Shown here one piece after another: positions 55,991 through 64,000 of a stretch of 64,000 nucleotides of DNA. The DNA comes from Pseudomonadota bacterium (GTDB taxonomy: Bacteria; Pseudomonadota; Gammaproteobacteria; Legionellales; Legionellaceae). Position 1 is the stretch's first letter. Every line of letters begins with the position of its first letter. The stretch lies in the NCBI GenBank assembly GCA_020051095.1, contig JAGVJN010000042.1, forward strand, positions 62,001 to 126,000, in the 5' to 3' direction. Position numbers and translations under genes: made by a program. The notes beneath the pieces were generated by a model. That model was not told the DNA's origin. It searched no databases and worked only from the letters and a program-made list of their open reading frames with translations.

Positions 55991-56027
55991 CCGGGCACGG
56001 GCACAGGCGCGCTTCACGGACACGTAT
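55991..56027. repeat. GC-rich repeat, single copy
   Basis: CCGGGCACGGGCACAGGCGC...CACGTAT is one more copy of the unit of 38855-39002, with a one-base insertion. It lies between spoVR and the GT9 gene. Confidence 0.6.
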
Positions 56028-56128
56028 TAGTTCTTTGCTTTTTGTCCTAAAAGAGATTTTTGAGCCTTGTAGAATAGTTTTCACGAATTTTGTATAATCT
56101 TTCGCTTTAAATTGGTTTGTTTAAGCCC

Positions 56129-57100
56129 ATGAAAATTCTTATTGTTCGCATTGGTCGCTTGGGCGATATGGTTATGATTTTACCCGCTTTAGCAGAAATC
56201 AAAAAAACCTACCCCAATGCAGATATCTACGCTTTAACAAGCCCCGATGGTGTGCGTTTGCTTAAAGCACATGGGGTGAATCCCAACCATATCCATTGCT
56301 ACAGCAATCATTTTTTAAAGCGTCCTCAACAAGTTCGCAACGTCCGTCATTTTCTCAACCAAAACCAATTTGATAAGGTCTTTTGCTTTGAGAAAAAGCC
56401 AAGGACCGTGGCTTGGTTACCTGAAACGGCCACCATGATGGATGATAGTCACGCCGACGAGCATTATGCCTTACGTTGCATCAAACTCATTAATCCCCAA
56501 CCAGATACAATCCGTGCGGTGCCCTATCTCACCCCGAATGACGTTGACATAGCCAAGCAACTTGGACAATATGGAATCACAAGTGATACCTTCGTTATTG
56601 GCCTGCATCCGACTTATAGCGGTTTTGATAAATGGGGAAGAACAAAAGAAAAAAGACACCGTCTCTGGCCACCGCAATCCTTCGCATCGTTGATATCCGC
56701 TTTGACGGATATCGCCCAACAACGAAAGTTGGATATGCGCTTTATGATGGATTTATTACCCGAAGAAAGACAAATGGGCGAACGCATCCTCTCATTGGGG
56801 GCCTCCAATCTGGTTCTCCAGTGTGAACCGCCCAACTTCCAGCGGTTTTTGAATTACTTAAAGCGCGTGAATGTCTTTGTTGCACCCAACACGGGTGTGA
56901 TGCATCTTGCTGCTGCGTTGAATACGCCAACCGTAGCCCTCTTTTCAGCTGCCGATCCCGGTGACTGTGGACCTTATATGCACCCAGATAGATTTCGTAT
57001 CGTCCATTCAAAAGACTATGCCAACGAAAATATAACCATCGCCAGCATCCCCGTTCAACCTGTGGTTGATGCTGTTTTATCGCTTTTGCCAAAGCAATGA
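56129..57100 (+). CDS. GT9-family glycosyltransferase (heptosyltransferase-like)
   Basis: The 323-residue protein has the GT9 (RfaC/RfaF-like) layout: MKILIVRIGRLGDMVMILPALAEIKKTYP, then FVIGLHPTYSGFDKWG... and the nucleotide-sugar-binding C-terminal APNTGVMHLAAALNTPTVALFS. Such enzymes add heptose or related sugars to the LPS core. I start at ATG 56129; the frame is open four codons upstream from a TTG. A -10-like TATAAT is at 56093-56098. It may share a role in LPS with no other gene nearby. Confidence 0.85.
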   Translation: MKILIVRIGRLGDMVMILPALAEIKKTYPNADIYALTSPDGVRLLKAHGVNPNHIHCYSNHFLKRPQQVRNVRHFLNQNQFDKVFCFEKKPRTVAWLPETATMMDDSHADEHYALRCIKLINPQPDTIRAVPYLTPNDVDIAKQLGQYGITSDTFVIGLHPTYSGFDKWGRTKEKRHRLWPPQSFASLISALTDIAQQRKLDMRFMMDLLPEERQMGERILSLGASNLVLQCEPPNFQRFLNYLKRVNVFVAPNTGVMHLAAALNTPTVALFSAADPGDCGPYMHPDRFRIVHSKDYANENITIASIPVQPVVDAVLSLLPKQ

Positions 57101-57151
57101 TGATACCCAAGCAAACATGTTCATTTGGACATCACCTTGCCCAATTTTCAT

Positions 57152-57180
57152 TGATCTTATGGACTGCATAGTGTACAATT
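57152..57180 (+). promoter_or_regulatory. Promoter of the giant SecA-like gene
   Basis: TTGATC (57152-57157), 17 bp, TACAAT (57175-57180) with TG directly upstream of the -10. The ATG is 31 nt downstream of the -10, after GAGGGAAA. Confidence 0.6.
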
Positions 57181-57211
57181 TCCCATCTATTTTTGTTGAG
57201 GGAAACCCGCT

Positions 57212-60200
57212 ATGTTTTACATCATTGATTTATCGCAAGGTATACCGCAAGATTTTGAAAAACACTTACTTGAATTAAAAGAAAAAAATTCCCCCACACT
57301 CCAATTAAAAGGTGCACTCCCTCATATTGAAACGATCCAATCATTGATAAACAAACATAGACTTTGCTACCCAGTTACGCTAATTGGCCACACCCATTCT
57401 GCCAATCAATTAGCAATTGACGAATTAATATGGCAAAACCTCCTTGAATCAGCAATGCAACAAAGTGCTGATCCGTTAACAAAAAAGAAGCCTCAAAAAA
57501 GCCTTGCCAAACGCACTCGCCCACAACCTCAACCCAATCAATCCGTGACAGTGAATATAGATGTCGATGTTGCTTTTCAAACGGAAGTGGTTGAGGAATT
57601 AGATACCGAAGAAAATATCGAAGAAATCACGGAGTCACAGGATCTGCCCCATATCGATTTTGACCAGTTCTCGCAAATCTTACGTGACCAAAGTCAAATA
57701 GCAACATCATCGCCAGAAAGACGACAATTGTGGTATCGCATCATGGGCAAGATCGCGGTGTATCAGAAAGGCGATGAACGCATTGATATCAGTGAAGATG
57801 ACAGTGTATTACGCGATTTGTCCATTGATTATGATCAGGTGCAAAGCAAAGCCCATCCGATGGTGAAAGGCATGAGCGAAGATGCGGCTAAAGCGATTGC
57901 AATCAACCCAAATGCATTTATCGATGGCATCGATTACCACCATTTGCCAACGGGTTTTCGATTAGTTCGTAAACCCAATGATGAAGATGTGTTTACACTG
58001 GATTATCAAGAAACCGATAAACCAAACTATGATGGACTCGCTCTTTCTGTGTTCACTCAAAAAGAGCCTTTACCGCTTAGCAAAATGATTGCCAGTACTC
58101 TCTTAAGTAAGGCCCCCGTATCCACTAAAAAACTGCTGGATAGTGCCCACCGCGCCTTAATGGAAAAGAATTATGACAGCAACGACCTACAAGCATTTCG
58201 ACAAAATTTGCCATTACTTATCACCTTACATGCGGATTCTTTATCATCGCTTATCCGATTATGCCATGATCAAAGCAAAGGTCATTTAGATGCGAATAAG
58301 CTTCACTATTATGTGCATAATCGAGAAAAATTACTGAGAATGTTGGAGAATGCGGCGGAAAAGGCGGATGTTGGCAATGATTATATCCACGTTAAAACCT
58401 TTTGCCACGATAAAGTGTTCCAAGGGGAAGCCTTCTTTGCCCATCCTGGGCTAAACAATTTAAGCGAATCGCAAAAAGTTTTTTTAAGTGAGCTTAATAA
58501 TTATTACCATTTCAACTGGAAACAACTCGATAGTCTTTGGCATTTACACGCCACCCAAGGGGATTCAGCCCTCCACAAAGTCCTCAATACCTTACGTGAA
58601 CTGCAACCCGAAAATGGTAAAACTTACCAATTTTTTCAACATGTCAATGACCTGTCTCAACTACTTGATAAGCAACCTTGGCAAGCGGCGTTTAAACAGC
58701 TAACGGGGATGGATGAGCAACAAAAAGCTTGGTGGGAAACGCTAATTAGCAAGCATATGGCAAATACCAATGAAGACGATATGCTCACCTTACTTAAGCA
58801 ATTTACCCAATTTAGCCGTCAAATTCATAGCTTAGAGTTAAAATTTTATACGCCAGTTAGCTTTGAGCATGTGCGCTCTATGCCAGTTGCATTAAGCAGA
58901 ATGCTAACTATTCTCAATAATTGCCAGCATGAAAATTTAGCCCAACAATGGGCATGCCTGACGGACTTGCCTTTACAAGCCAGTGGTGCCATCCGTGCCA
59001 TTGAAGAAAGCAGCGTTAAAGAACCCTGTTCGTTTGTTACCCCCAAAATGGGTTTAACAGCGGTTCATTATGAGTTCAGTGAGGACAACGATAAAGGCTA
59101 TCAAACGGTTAATAGTGCTAAAGATATTCTTGAATACTTAAAAAGAACCAGCCAGTCATCGCAAAAAGCAGAGGAAGAAAACGTAAGTCAACCAAACAGT
59201 CCCCAAACTCTCACCAGCCATAGCCCCACATTAGAAGACGTCGATCCGACTACGGAGGAAGAGAAAGACAAAAAAAATGACAAAGATAACTTAGGGGACC
59301 TTATCTCCCTTCCCGATGAAGAGAAAATGAAACAAGCAACTTTGCGAGGATTATATCGATACCTAGCATGGACACCTCACAAGGCGCCTTTAAGCTTTTA
59401 CCAACAAGCGGTTGACAACATTGATACGGTTGTAGAAGGCATGGAATGGCAAAACCTCACTGCTTCTTTTGCCTATATCCAGATGGCGGGTGCCACCACG
59501 GGATTGCTAAATAGTGCGAAAGCAAAACATGACCCTAAACAGTCTCATGACGATTTAATCAAATTAATCACTTATTTCAAATACATGAATAAACTACCCG
59601 GCTGGTTAAATTCATTGGGTGCGAAAAAATGGATACGCATCATGATGCTGGGTGTATTTGCATTAATGAAGGTCAGCCCAGACCCCAAAGAAGCTTATAG
59701 TTTGGTGGGTCTATTTGACCAGATTTTTGAAGGGCTAACCGTTGATTGGCAATGGCTGACTAATTTTTCTGGGAAAATCAACAGCATTGTTCAGCCTCTC
59801 AACAATATGCAACCCTTGTTACTCGAAAGCGATAGTGACCGGCTGAAATCCTTTTTAAACAGCATGCGTTTTCTCGATTACTCAAATTTAGATCAAATCA
59901 CTTATCACTTAAGCGAAATTCGCGCCTTAGGCGAAATGTTGCAAGGTACGCCGATTACTAGCAAAGAAGATTTGGCCAAAGAAAGCTGGGAGATTTCGAA
60001 AAAAATTACAGAACTTCTCAAGGATGAACTCATCGCGGCTTCCTATCTCAAATTAATTGGTCTTAAAAGTCAATTTGGCATTAATTATGAAAATATGCAT
60101 CAACTGAAAGGATTGGATTTAAATAATCCGACGACTGTGTATGCATTGGATTTATTATCAAAAATGACACACAACCAAGATTTGACGATTGAAAAATTAG

Positions 60201-63200
60201 TCAGCTTTATTCGTGCATTGCCAGGACCGATAGAATCCGATTCATCGCAACCAATTGCCCTGGATTATGAATCGGTTGTTAATGCGACCGCATCCCTGCA
60301 TACCATTAATTACAAAATGGTTCATCAACAAATTAAGCACACGTTTGGTCAATATTATGATGAATCATTCTTCAACAGCTTAACCGACGTCGCATTAGAT
60401 AAAGCCATTATTGAGCAAATTAAAAATGCCTTACCACCCAGTATCGCTCGAGATACTTGTTTGCATTTCTTCAAACGTTTCCCCAAAACCGAGCATGCTG
60501 AATTGGTCTCTGATTTATTGATTCTTGCCAATCAGATGAAAGAAGACAAAGAAGAATTTGTCCTATCGTTGACCGATGACCGGGTGTTTGAATTGACAAC
60601 GGCCATGCAATTGAAGGAAGTATTGCAACTTCTTAACCAAAATGGCGACAGCAAATCCTGGTTATTTATCTTACGTGCGCTGAAACGAAGTCAAAACGAT
60701 AAAGAAGGTTTTGGTGATTATGCTAAAAATGCGCTGTCATTTTGGCTTGAACACTTAACGCCGCGATTAAATCAAATCAAGGGTAAAGTAAGCCTTCTCC
60801 CTGCTAATTTATACGAAATTATCTATAGCGGATTTGAGGCAGGGTATTGGCAAAAAAACGATAACTTGCTGAATAAAATGGCAGAAACATGGACAAAATT
60901 TTGCCTTGATCTCGCCGAAAAGCCCATTGCATGTGAGCCATTGTTAGCATTAATGCAAAAAATGATCACCGATGGTCGCTATAGCCATTCACGCTTAAAG
61001 CAGTTGCGCACCCTGGTAACGGCCATCAATGATAAAACAGCGTTATCGTTAGCGACCTATTTCCAGGATAATCGCATCGGTTTATTAGAGCGCTTTTTAG
61101 ATCACTTATTCAACGACTCCCCCGATGGAGAGCAATTAACACTGATCGTCACGATTCTGGAAAAACATGCCAATGCGGATTTGGCCATTGATAATGACGC
61201 TCTCGCACTTTTATTTGAATTTGACAACCATGATTGGCTAGCGCCGCTTTATCAGTCGCCTCCTTATCCCTCGGTTTCCCAGGTAGCCAAATGGAAAGCA
61301 ATGGATAATGTTAAAGAATCCTATCGCCAGTTTTGCCTATCCCCTTGTGAACGTAATGACTTAGGCAATGGTTTTTATCATGAACAAGCCCGCATGAAAG
61401 CATTGGAACATATTGCGTTTACACCCGAATTAGGGATTAGGCCTTTAACCTTACGCGTTCTGCAAGACGAAGCAATCTGGGCAAAAGCTCAGACGATTGA
61501 AACCTTAAAGGATGCATTAGCGAAAGTTGCGACCTCCCAGTCTATCGATTATGAAAGATTAACCACTATCAGTGCTGAGTTGTTGCACCGAAGTATGGGA
61601 AGGGAAGGCAATGCCTATGAGCTAAATGAGACTCAATATCTGGCCGTGTATAAAGCCCTTCGAGATGGCTCTTTAGGCCCATTGACAGGTAAATTTGATT
61701 CCGGTGAAGGGAAAACGCGGGTGTTTATGGTGATTGCAGGTGCTCTGTTAGCCCAAGGAAAAACGGTTGACTTCATTACCCGAAATATGACGCTGGCTAA
61801 ACGCGAGTACATGAATTACCAATCCTATTTCGACTTGCTAGGCGCCAAAACAGCGGTTATTCAATCACAAAGCACGTCTGATGAATTTAAAAATAGCCAA
61901 ATCCATTTCTCCGATGTCAGCCAGTTTAGCTTGTATATGAATCAACAATTAAGCCAAAACAATGACCCACGGCCTGCAGAATCCTTACGAGCACTCTTGT
62001 TGGATGAGGCCGATCAGACATATTTTGATGCCTATCAAACGCGATACAATTACGCCACGACCACGGTGAATTACAGTGCCAGCATGAATTGGGTATACGA
62101 TACCCTCATCGAATTTTTCCAAAATGAAACGCATCAAACCCTCTATTATGCCGATGTCGATGGTTGCAATGAAGCCTTTCGCGATTTTGTTGCCAACCAT
62201 CTGGGCGAAGAGCAAATGCAGCAGCTGCAAGCGGTTAGCGATGACCAGCTAGAAACCTGGCATGATGCGGCCATGACTGCTCTTCAACTGTCTTATGAAC
62301 ATGATTTCAACGTATCGTTGGATGAAGTCATCACCGTACCTGGTAAAGGACGGCAGCTCTATAGCCGCGCTGTGGTGGTCAAAGATAATCGTGAGCAACG
62401 GGAATCTTCTTTTGCCAATGGCGTTCAGCAATGCTTGCATGCCCGCTTAAACTGGACAAAAAAGCACCCGGATATGAGCGCGTTGAGCAAGGCCATTTCC
62501 AAAGCGCAACATCCGTTTGTGGTTCGCCCAGAAAGCGAAATCATTTACTTTAATACCAGCAAAGGGTTTCTCGACGATTATGCCAATTCGACCCTCATTG
62601 CCTTTACAGGGACCACCGGGAGCGAGCTTGAACAAACCGAAGTACAGTCTTTGTTTAATATGACGTTTATTGATTTCCCAAGGCATAATAAGCTTAAAAG
62701 AGAAGACTTGCCATTGCGCTTATGCAGTCATGAAAAAGCACAACTTGACGCATTGGTTGAAAATATTCGTTCCTTGCAAGCCGCTAACCAACCGGTACTC
62801 ATTATTTGTGAAGATGATAAAGAAAGTGCGCTTTTAACAGAGAAGCTAAAAGCCTATTTTGATAAAGGCAGTCTGACGCGAATCCATTCTGGCTGTTCTT
62901 CTGATGTTGAACAGCGTCATGCCGACCAAGTGGCTGGACAATCGAATCATATCACCATCACCACCGATATGTATGCCCGAGGGGTTGATATCAAACTTCA
63001 TGGACAAGCAAAAACCAATGGGTTAGGGGTACTCCTCACTTATATGCCTGGCTCAGAGCGTGAATATATTCAATCGATTAATCGAGCTGGTCGATATGGG
63101 TGTCATGGTACGTCACGCATGATTCTCAACAAAGAGCGTTTGATAAAACAGCTAGGGGTTAGCAGTTTACCGTCCAGCTTCTTTATTCATTCCGGTGTGC

Positions 63201-63883
63201 CAGAAAGACAAGCAATGACTAACCTCAATATTCCAAAGCAGAAGAAGCGTATCGTCTCGTTAGCAATTACGGATTTCCAGCGCCAATTGGAAAAAGTCTT
63301 TTTTGCCCATCATTTTGATAAGGAAGAAAAAGCAAGAAGCTTACAATTAAAATCGTGGACACGGTTTGATAAAACCATACGCCAAATGTGGGATAGAAAT
63401 AACAACGAGTTAGAAAAAGCGCTTTCTCAAACGCCCATCCCTGAAGAAAGAATTGCCCAGATTGTCAATCAGTATGGTGAGGACGTCAAAGCCTTATGGC
63501 AAAAAACGTTCCCTGACATGGATATTGCCCAAAGCTCTCCAAAAGTTGCTGCTGTGTTTAAAACAATCAATGCCATGAAGCCTAACTATACCGCTAAAAA
63601 GCCCATATTTAGCAAATACGATCGCTCCCATGATGGGTTTGCGGTGTTATATGATCATTGGTTTGCAGAAACACGCGCTTGGTGGCGCGGTGAGCGCTGC
63701 ATGTTTGCCAACACTCGCGCATGGCTGAGAGGGGAAGGCACCATCTTTGCCAATCTGAAAGCCTGGTGGCGTGGTGAAATAACACTTTGGGAATACCTCT
63801 TCCCAGTAGGCCTTGAAAAACAAGTTGAGAAAAAAGCCGATTTAATCGAGCTACCTTCAACCTCAAGCCCGGCAGTAAATTAG
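57212..63883 (+). CDS. Giant protein with SecA-like DEAD motor domain
   Basis: The 2223-residue protein is mainly helical. After about residue 1450 it carries a SecA-like motor: Walker A SGEGKT (1497-1502), DEAD (1598-1601), TGTTGSE (1799-1805), ARGVDIKL (1922-1929) and QSINRAGR (1954-1961), which line up with SecA motifs (TGEGKT, DExD, TGTA, GRGTDIKL, QLRGRAGR). The N-terminal 1450 residues have no family I can name; an acidic linker of low complexity lies at about 650-705. There is no signal peptide. The C-terminus has three 14-residue repeats. No SecA zinc tail is present. GAGGGAAA precedes the ATG. I infer a large translocated or cytoplasmic DEAD-type ATPase, not the housekeeping SecA; a role as a Dot/Icm effector is a guess. 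Confidence 0.75.
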   Translation: MFYIIDLSQGIPQDFEKHLLELKEKNSPTLQLKGALPHIETIQSLINKHRLCYPVTLIGHTHSANQLAIDELIWQNLLESAMQQSADPLTKKKPQKSLAKRTRPQPQPNQSVTVNIDVDVAFQTEVVEELDTEENIEEITESQDLPHIDFDQFSQILRDQSQIATSSPERRQLWYRIMGKIAVYQKGDERIDISEDDSVLRDLSIDYDQVQSKAHPMVKGMSEDAAKAIAINPNAFIDGIDYHHLPTGFRLVRKPNDEDVFTLDYQETDKPNYDGLALSVFTQKEPLPLSKMIASTLLSKAPVSTKKLLDSAHRALMEKNYDSNDLQAFRQNLPLLITLHADSLSSLIRLCHDQSKGHLDANKLHYYVHNREKLLRMLENAAEKADVGNDYIHVKTFCHDKVFQGEAFFAHPGLNNLSESQKVFLSELNNYYHFNWKQLDSLWHLHATQGDSALHKVLNTLRELQPENGKTYQFFQHVNDLSQLLDKQPWQAAFKQLTGMDEQQKAWWETLISKHMANTNEDDMLTLLKQFTQFSRQIHSLELKFYTPVSFEHVRSMPVALSRMLTILNNCQHENLAQQWACLTDLPLQASGAIRAIEESSVKEPCSFVTPKMGLTAVHYEFSEDNDKGYQTVNSAKDILEYLKRTSQSSQKAEEENVSQPNSPQTLTSHSPTLEDVDPTTEEEKDKKNDKDNLGDLISLPDEEKMKQATLRGLYRYLAWTPHKAPLSFYQQAVDNIDTVVEGMEWQNLTASFAYIQMAGATTGLLNSAKAKHDPKQSHDDLIKLITYFKYMNKLPGWLNSLGAKKWIRIMMLGVFALMKVSPDPKEAYSLVGLFDQIFEGLTVDWQWLTNFSGKINSIVQPLNNMQPLLLESDSDRLKSFLNSMRFLDYSNLDQITYHLSEIRALGEMLQGTPITSKEDLAKESWEISKKITELLKDELIAASYLKLIGLKSQFGINYENMHQLKGLDLNNPTTVYALDLLSKMTHNQDLTIEKLVSFIRALPGPIESDSSQPIALDYESVVNATASLHTINYKMVHQQIKHTFGQYYDESFFNSLTDVALDKAIIEQIKNALPPSIARDTCLHFFKRFPKTEHAELVSDLLILANQMKEDKEEFVLSLTDDRVFELTTAMQLKEVLQLLNQNGDSKSWLFILRALKRSQNDKEGFGDYAKNALSFWLEHLTPRLNQIKGKVSLLPANLYEIIYSGFEAGYWQKNDNLLNKMAETWTKFCLDLAEKPIACEPLLALMQKMITDGRYSHSRLKQLRTLVTAINDKTALSLATYFQDNRIGLLERFLDHLFNDSPDGEQLTLIVTILEKHANADLAIDNDALALLFEFDNHDWLAPLYQSPPYPSVSQVAKWKAMDNVKESYRQFCLSPCERNDLGNGFYHEQARMKALEHIAFTPELGIRPLTLRVLQDEAIWAKAQTIETLKDALAKVATSQSIDYERLTTISAELLHRSMGREGNAYELNETQYLAVYKALRDGSLGPLTGKFDSGEGKTRVFMVIAGALLAQGKTVDFITRNMTLAKREYMNYQSYFDLLGAKTAVIQSQSTSDEFKNSQIHFSDVSQFSLYMNQQLSQNNDPRPAESLRALLLDEADQTYFDAYQTRYNYATTTVNYSASMNWVYDTLIEFFQNETHQTLYYADVDGCNEAFRDFVANHLGEEQMQQLQAVSDDQLETWHDAAMTALQLSYEHDFNVSLDEVITVPGKGRQLYSRAVVVKDNREQRESSFANGVQQCLHARLNWTKKHPDMSALSKAISKAQHPFVVRPESEIIYFNTSKGFLDDYANSTLIAFTGTTGSELEQTEVQSLFNMTFIDFPRHNKLKREDLPLRLCSHEKAQLDALVENIRSLQAANQPVLIICEDDKESALLTEKLKAYFDKGSLTRIHSGCSSDVEQRHADQVAGQSNHITITTDMYARGVDIKLHGQAKTNGLGVLLTYMPGSEREYIQSINRAGRYGCHGTSRMILNKERLIKQLGVSSLPSSFFIHSGVPERQAMTNLNIPKQKKRIVSLAITDFQRQLEKVFFAHHFDKEEKARSLQLKSWTRFDKTIRQMWDRNNNELEKALSQTPIPEERIAQIVNQYGEDVKALWQKTFPDMDIAQSSPKVAAVFKTINAMKPNYTAKKPIFSKYDRSHDGFAVLYDHWFAETRAWWRGERCMFANTRAWLRGEGTIFANLKAWWRGEITLWEYLFPVGLEKQVEKKADLIELPSTSSPAVN
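63662..63787 (+). repeat. Three tandem 14-residue Trp/Arg repeats in the giant protein
   Basis: 42-bp units code for FAETRAWWRGERCM, FANTRAWLRGEGTI and FANLKAWWRGEITL (residues 2151-2192). The shared pattern is FAxxxAWxRGE. At DNA level the units differ at several synonymous sites, so they are not a very recent duplication. Confidence 0.85.
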
Positions 63884-63890
63884 TAGGTAG

Positions 63891-63927
63891 GGCTGTCTCT
63901 TGACTACCTCTTCCCCAAGAGACAGCC
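63891..63927 (+). terminator. Hairpin terminator of the giant gene
   Basis: GGCTGTCTCTTG (63891-63902) pairs perfectly with CAAGAGACAGCC (63916-63927), with a 13-nt loop, 8 nt after the stop codon. An A-run follows. Confidence 0.7.
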
Positions 63928-63954
63928 AAAAAGTACCAGGAAAAATCATGAAGG

Positions 63955-63975
63955 GTCGCATCCAAACGATGCGAC
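63955..63975. terminator. Small hairpin near the end of the window
   Basis: GTCGCATC-CAAAC-GATGCGAC, an 8-bp perfect stem, then TCTATTTTG. It may be a second terminator or belong to the gene beyond the window. Confidence 0.5.
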
Positions 63976-64000
63976 TCTATTTTGACTTCGGGCTTGCATT

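Noticed and set aside
1-64000. tRNA, rRNA, prophage or transfer-gene cluster
   Set aside because: I saw no cloverleaf with a T-loop signature, no rRNA, no integrase or phage structural genes; the TraI_2-like gene has no conjugation genes around it.

Overview
The window is a dense, AT-rich stretch of chromosome from a gammaproteobacterium. Gene content points to the Legionellales, most likely Legionella or a close relative. The indicators are a LetE-like transmission-trait protein, a secreted RNase T2, an omlA(bamE)/fur pair, the prkA-yeaH-spoVR operon, a solitary soluble RnfB next to nth, and several large proteins with no housekeeping role whose layout resembles Dot/Icm (type IVB) effectors. 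This placement is inferred from recognised protein families; no 16S or other RNA gene lies in the window. I found no tRNA, rRNA, CRISPR array, prophage or intact insertion sequence.

Region 1 (1-13.6 kb) is housekeeping and membrane biology: a YihY/BrkB membrane protein, Fis, a DUF945 (YdgA-like) protein, an MFS carrier, an SseB-like protein preceded by a translationally coupled mini-ORF, a LetE/RMF-like membrane protein, pdxH, a POT peptide transporter, a patatin-like phospholipase, aroE and uvrA. Region 2 (13.6-29.4 kb) holds bamE/fur, a GMC oxidoreductase, a DUF4332 protein, a two-gene cell-wall operon (MltA-like transglycosylase plus amidase), an operon of TauE/SafE exporter with HflK- and HflC-like SPFH proteins, a ribbon-helix-helix protein with a histone H1-like tail, a HerA-like ATPase, a BON/DUF4442/GT87 operon and an esterase-ratA-rnfH operon.

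Region 3 (29.6-45.3 kb) begins with lptM-dapF-trkA. It continues with a candidate effector carrying a CX5R phosphatase motif, a TraI_2-like protein with a broken HD motif, apaH, a coiled-coil protein, metG-rnfB-nth, a second candidate effector with an acidic C-terminus, a beta-hydroxyacid dehydrogenase and a small GGQ release-factor-like protein. Region 4 (45.6-57.1 kb) has a cold-shock protein, RNase T2, a GIN-domain protein, pepN, the prkA-yeaH-spoVR operon (prkA is broken by a one-base frameshift) and a GT9 heptosyltransferase-like gene. Region 5 (57.2-63.9 kb) is one gene for a 2223-residue protein with a SecA-like DEAD motor near its C-terminus, ending in three 14-residue Trp-rich repeats. 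It is the most unusual gene of the window.

The intergenic DNA carries at least five small dispersed repeat families: a 58-bp hairpin repeat, a GC-rich CCGGGCRCGGGC-type repeat, a 34-bp CTAAAAACTAGC-type repeat, a 110-bp palindrome with a deleted second copy, and short CGACCTACGAT REP-like units. Several are centred palindromes and may be non-autonomous mobile elements.
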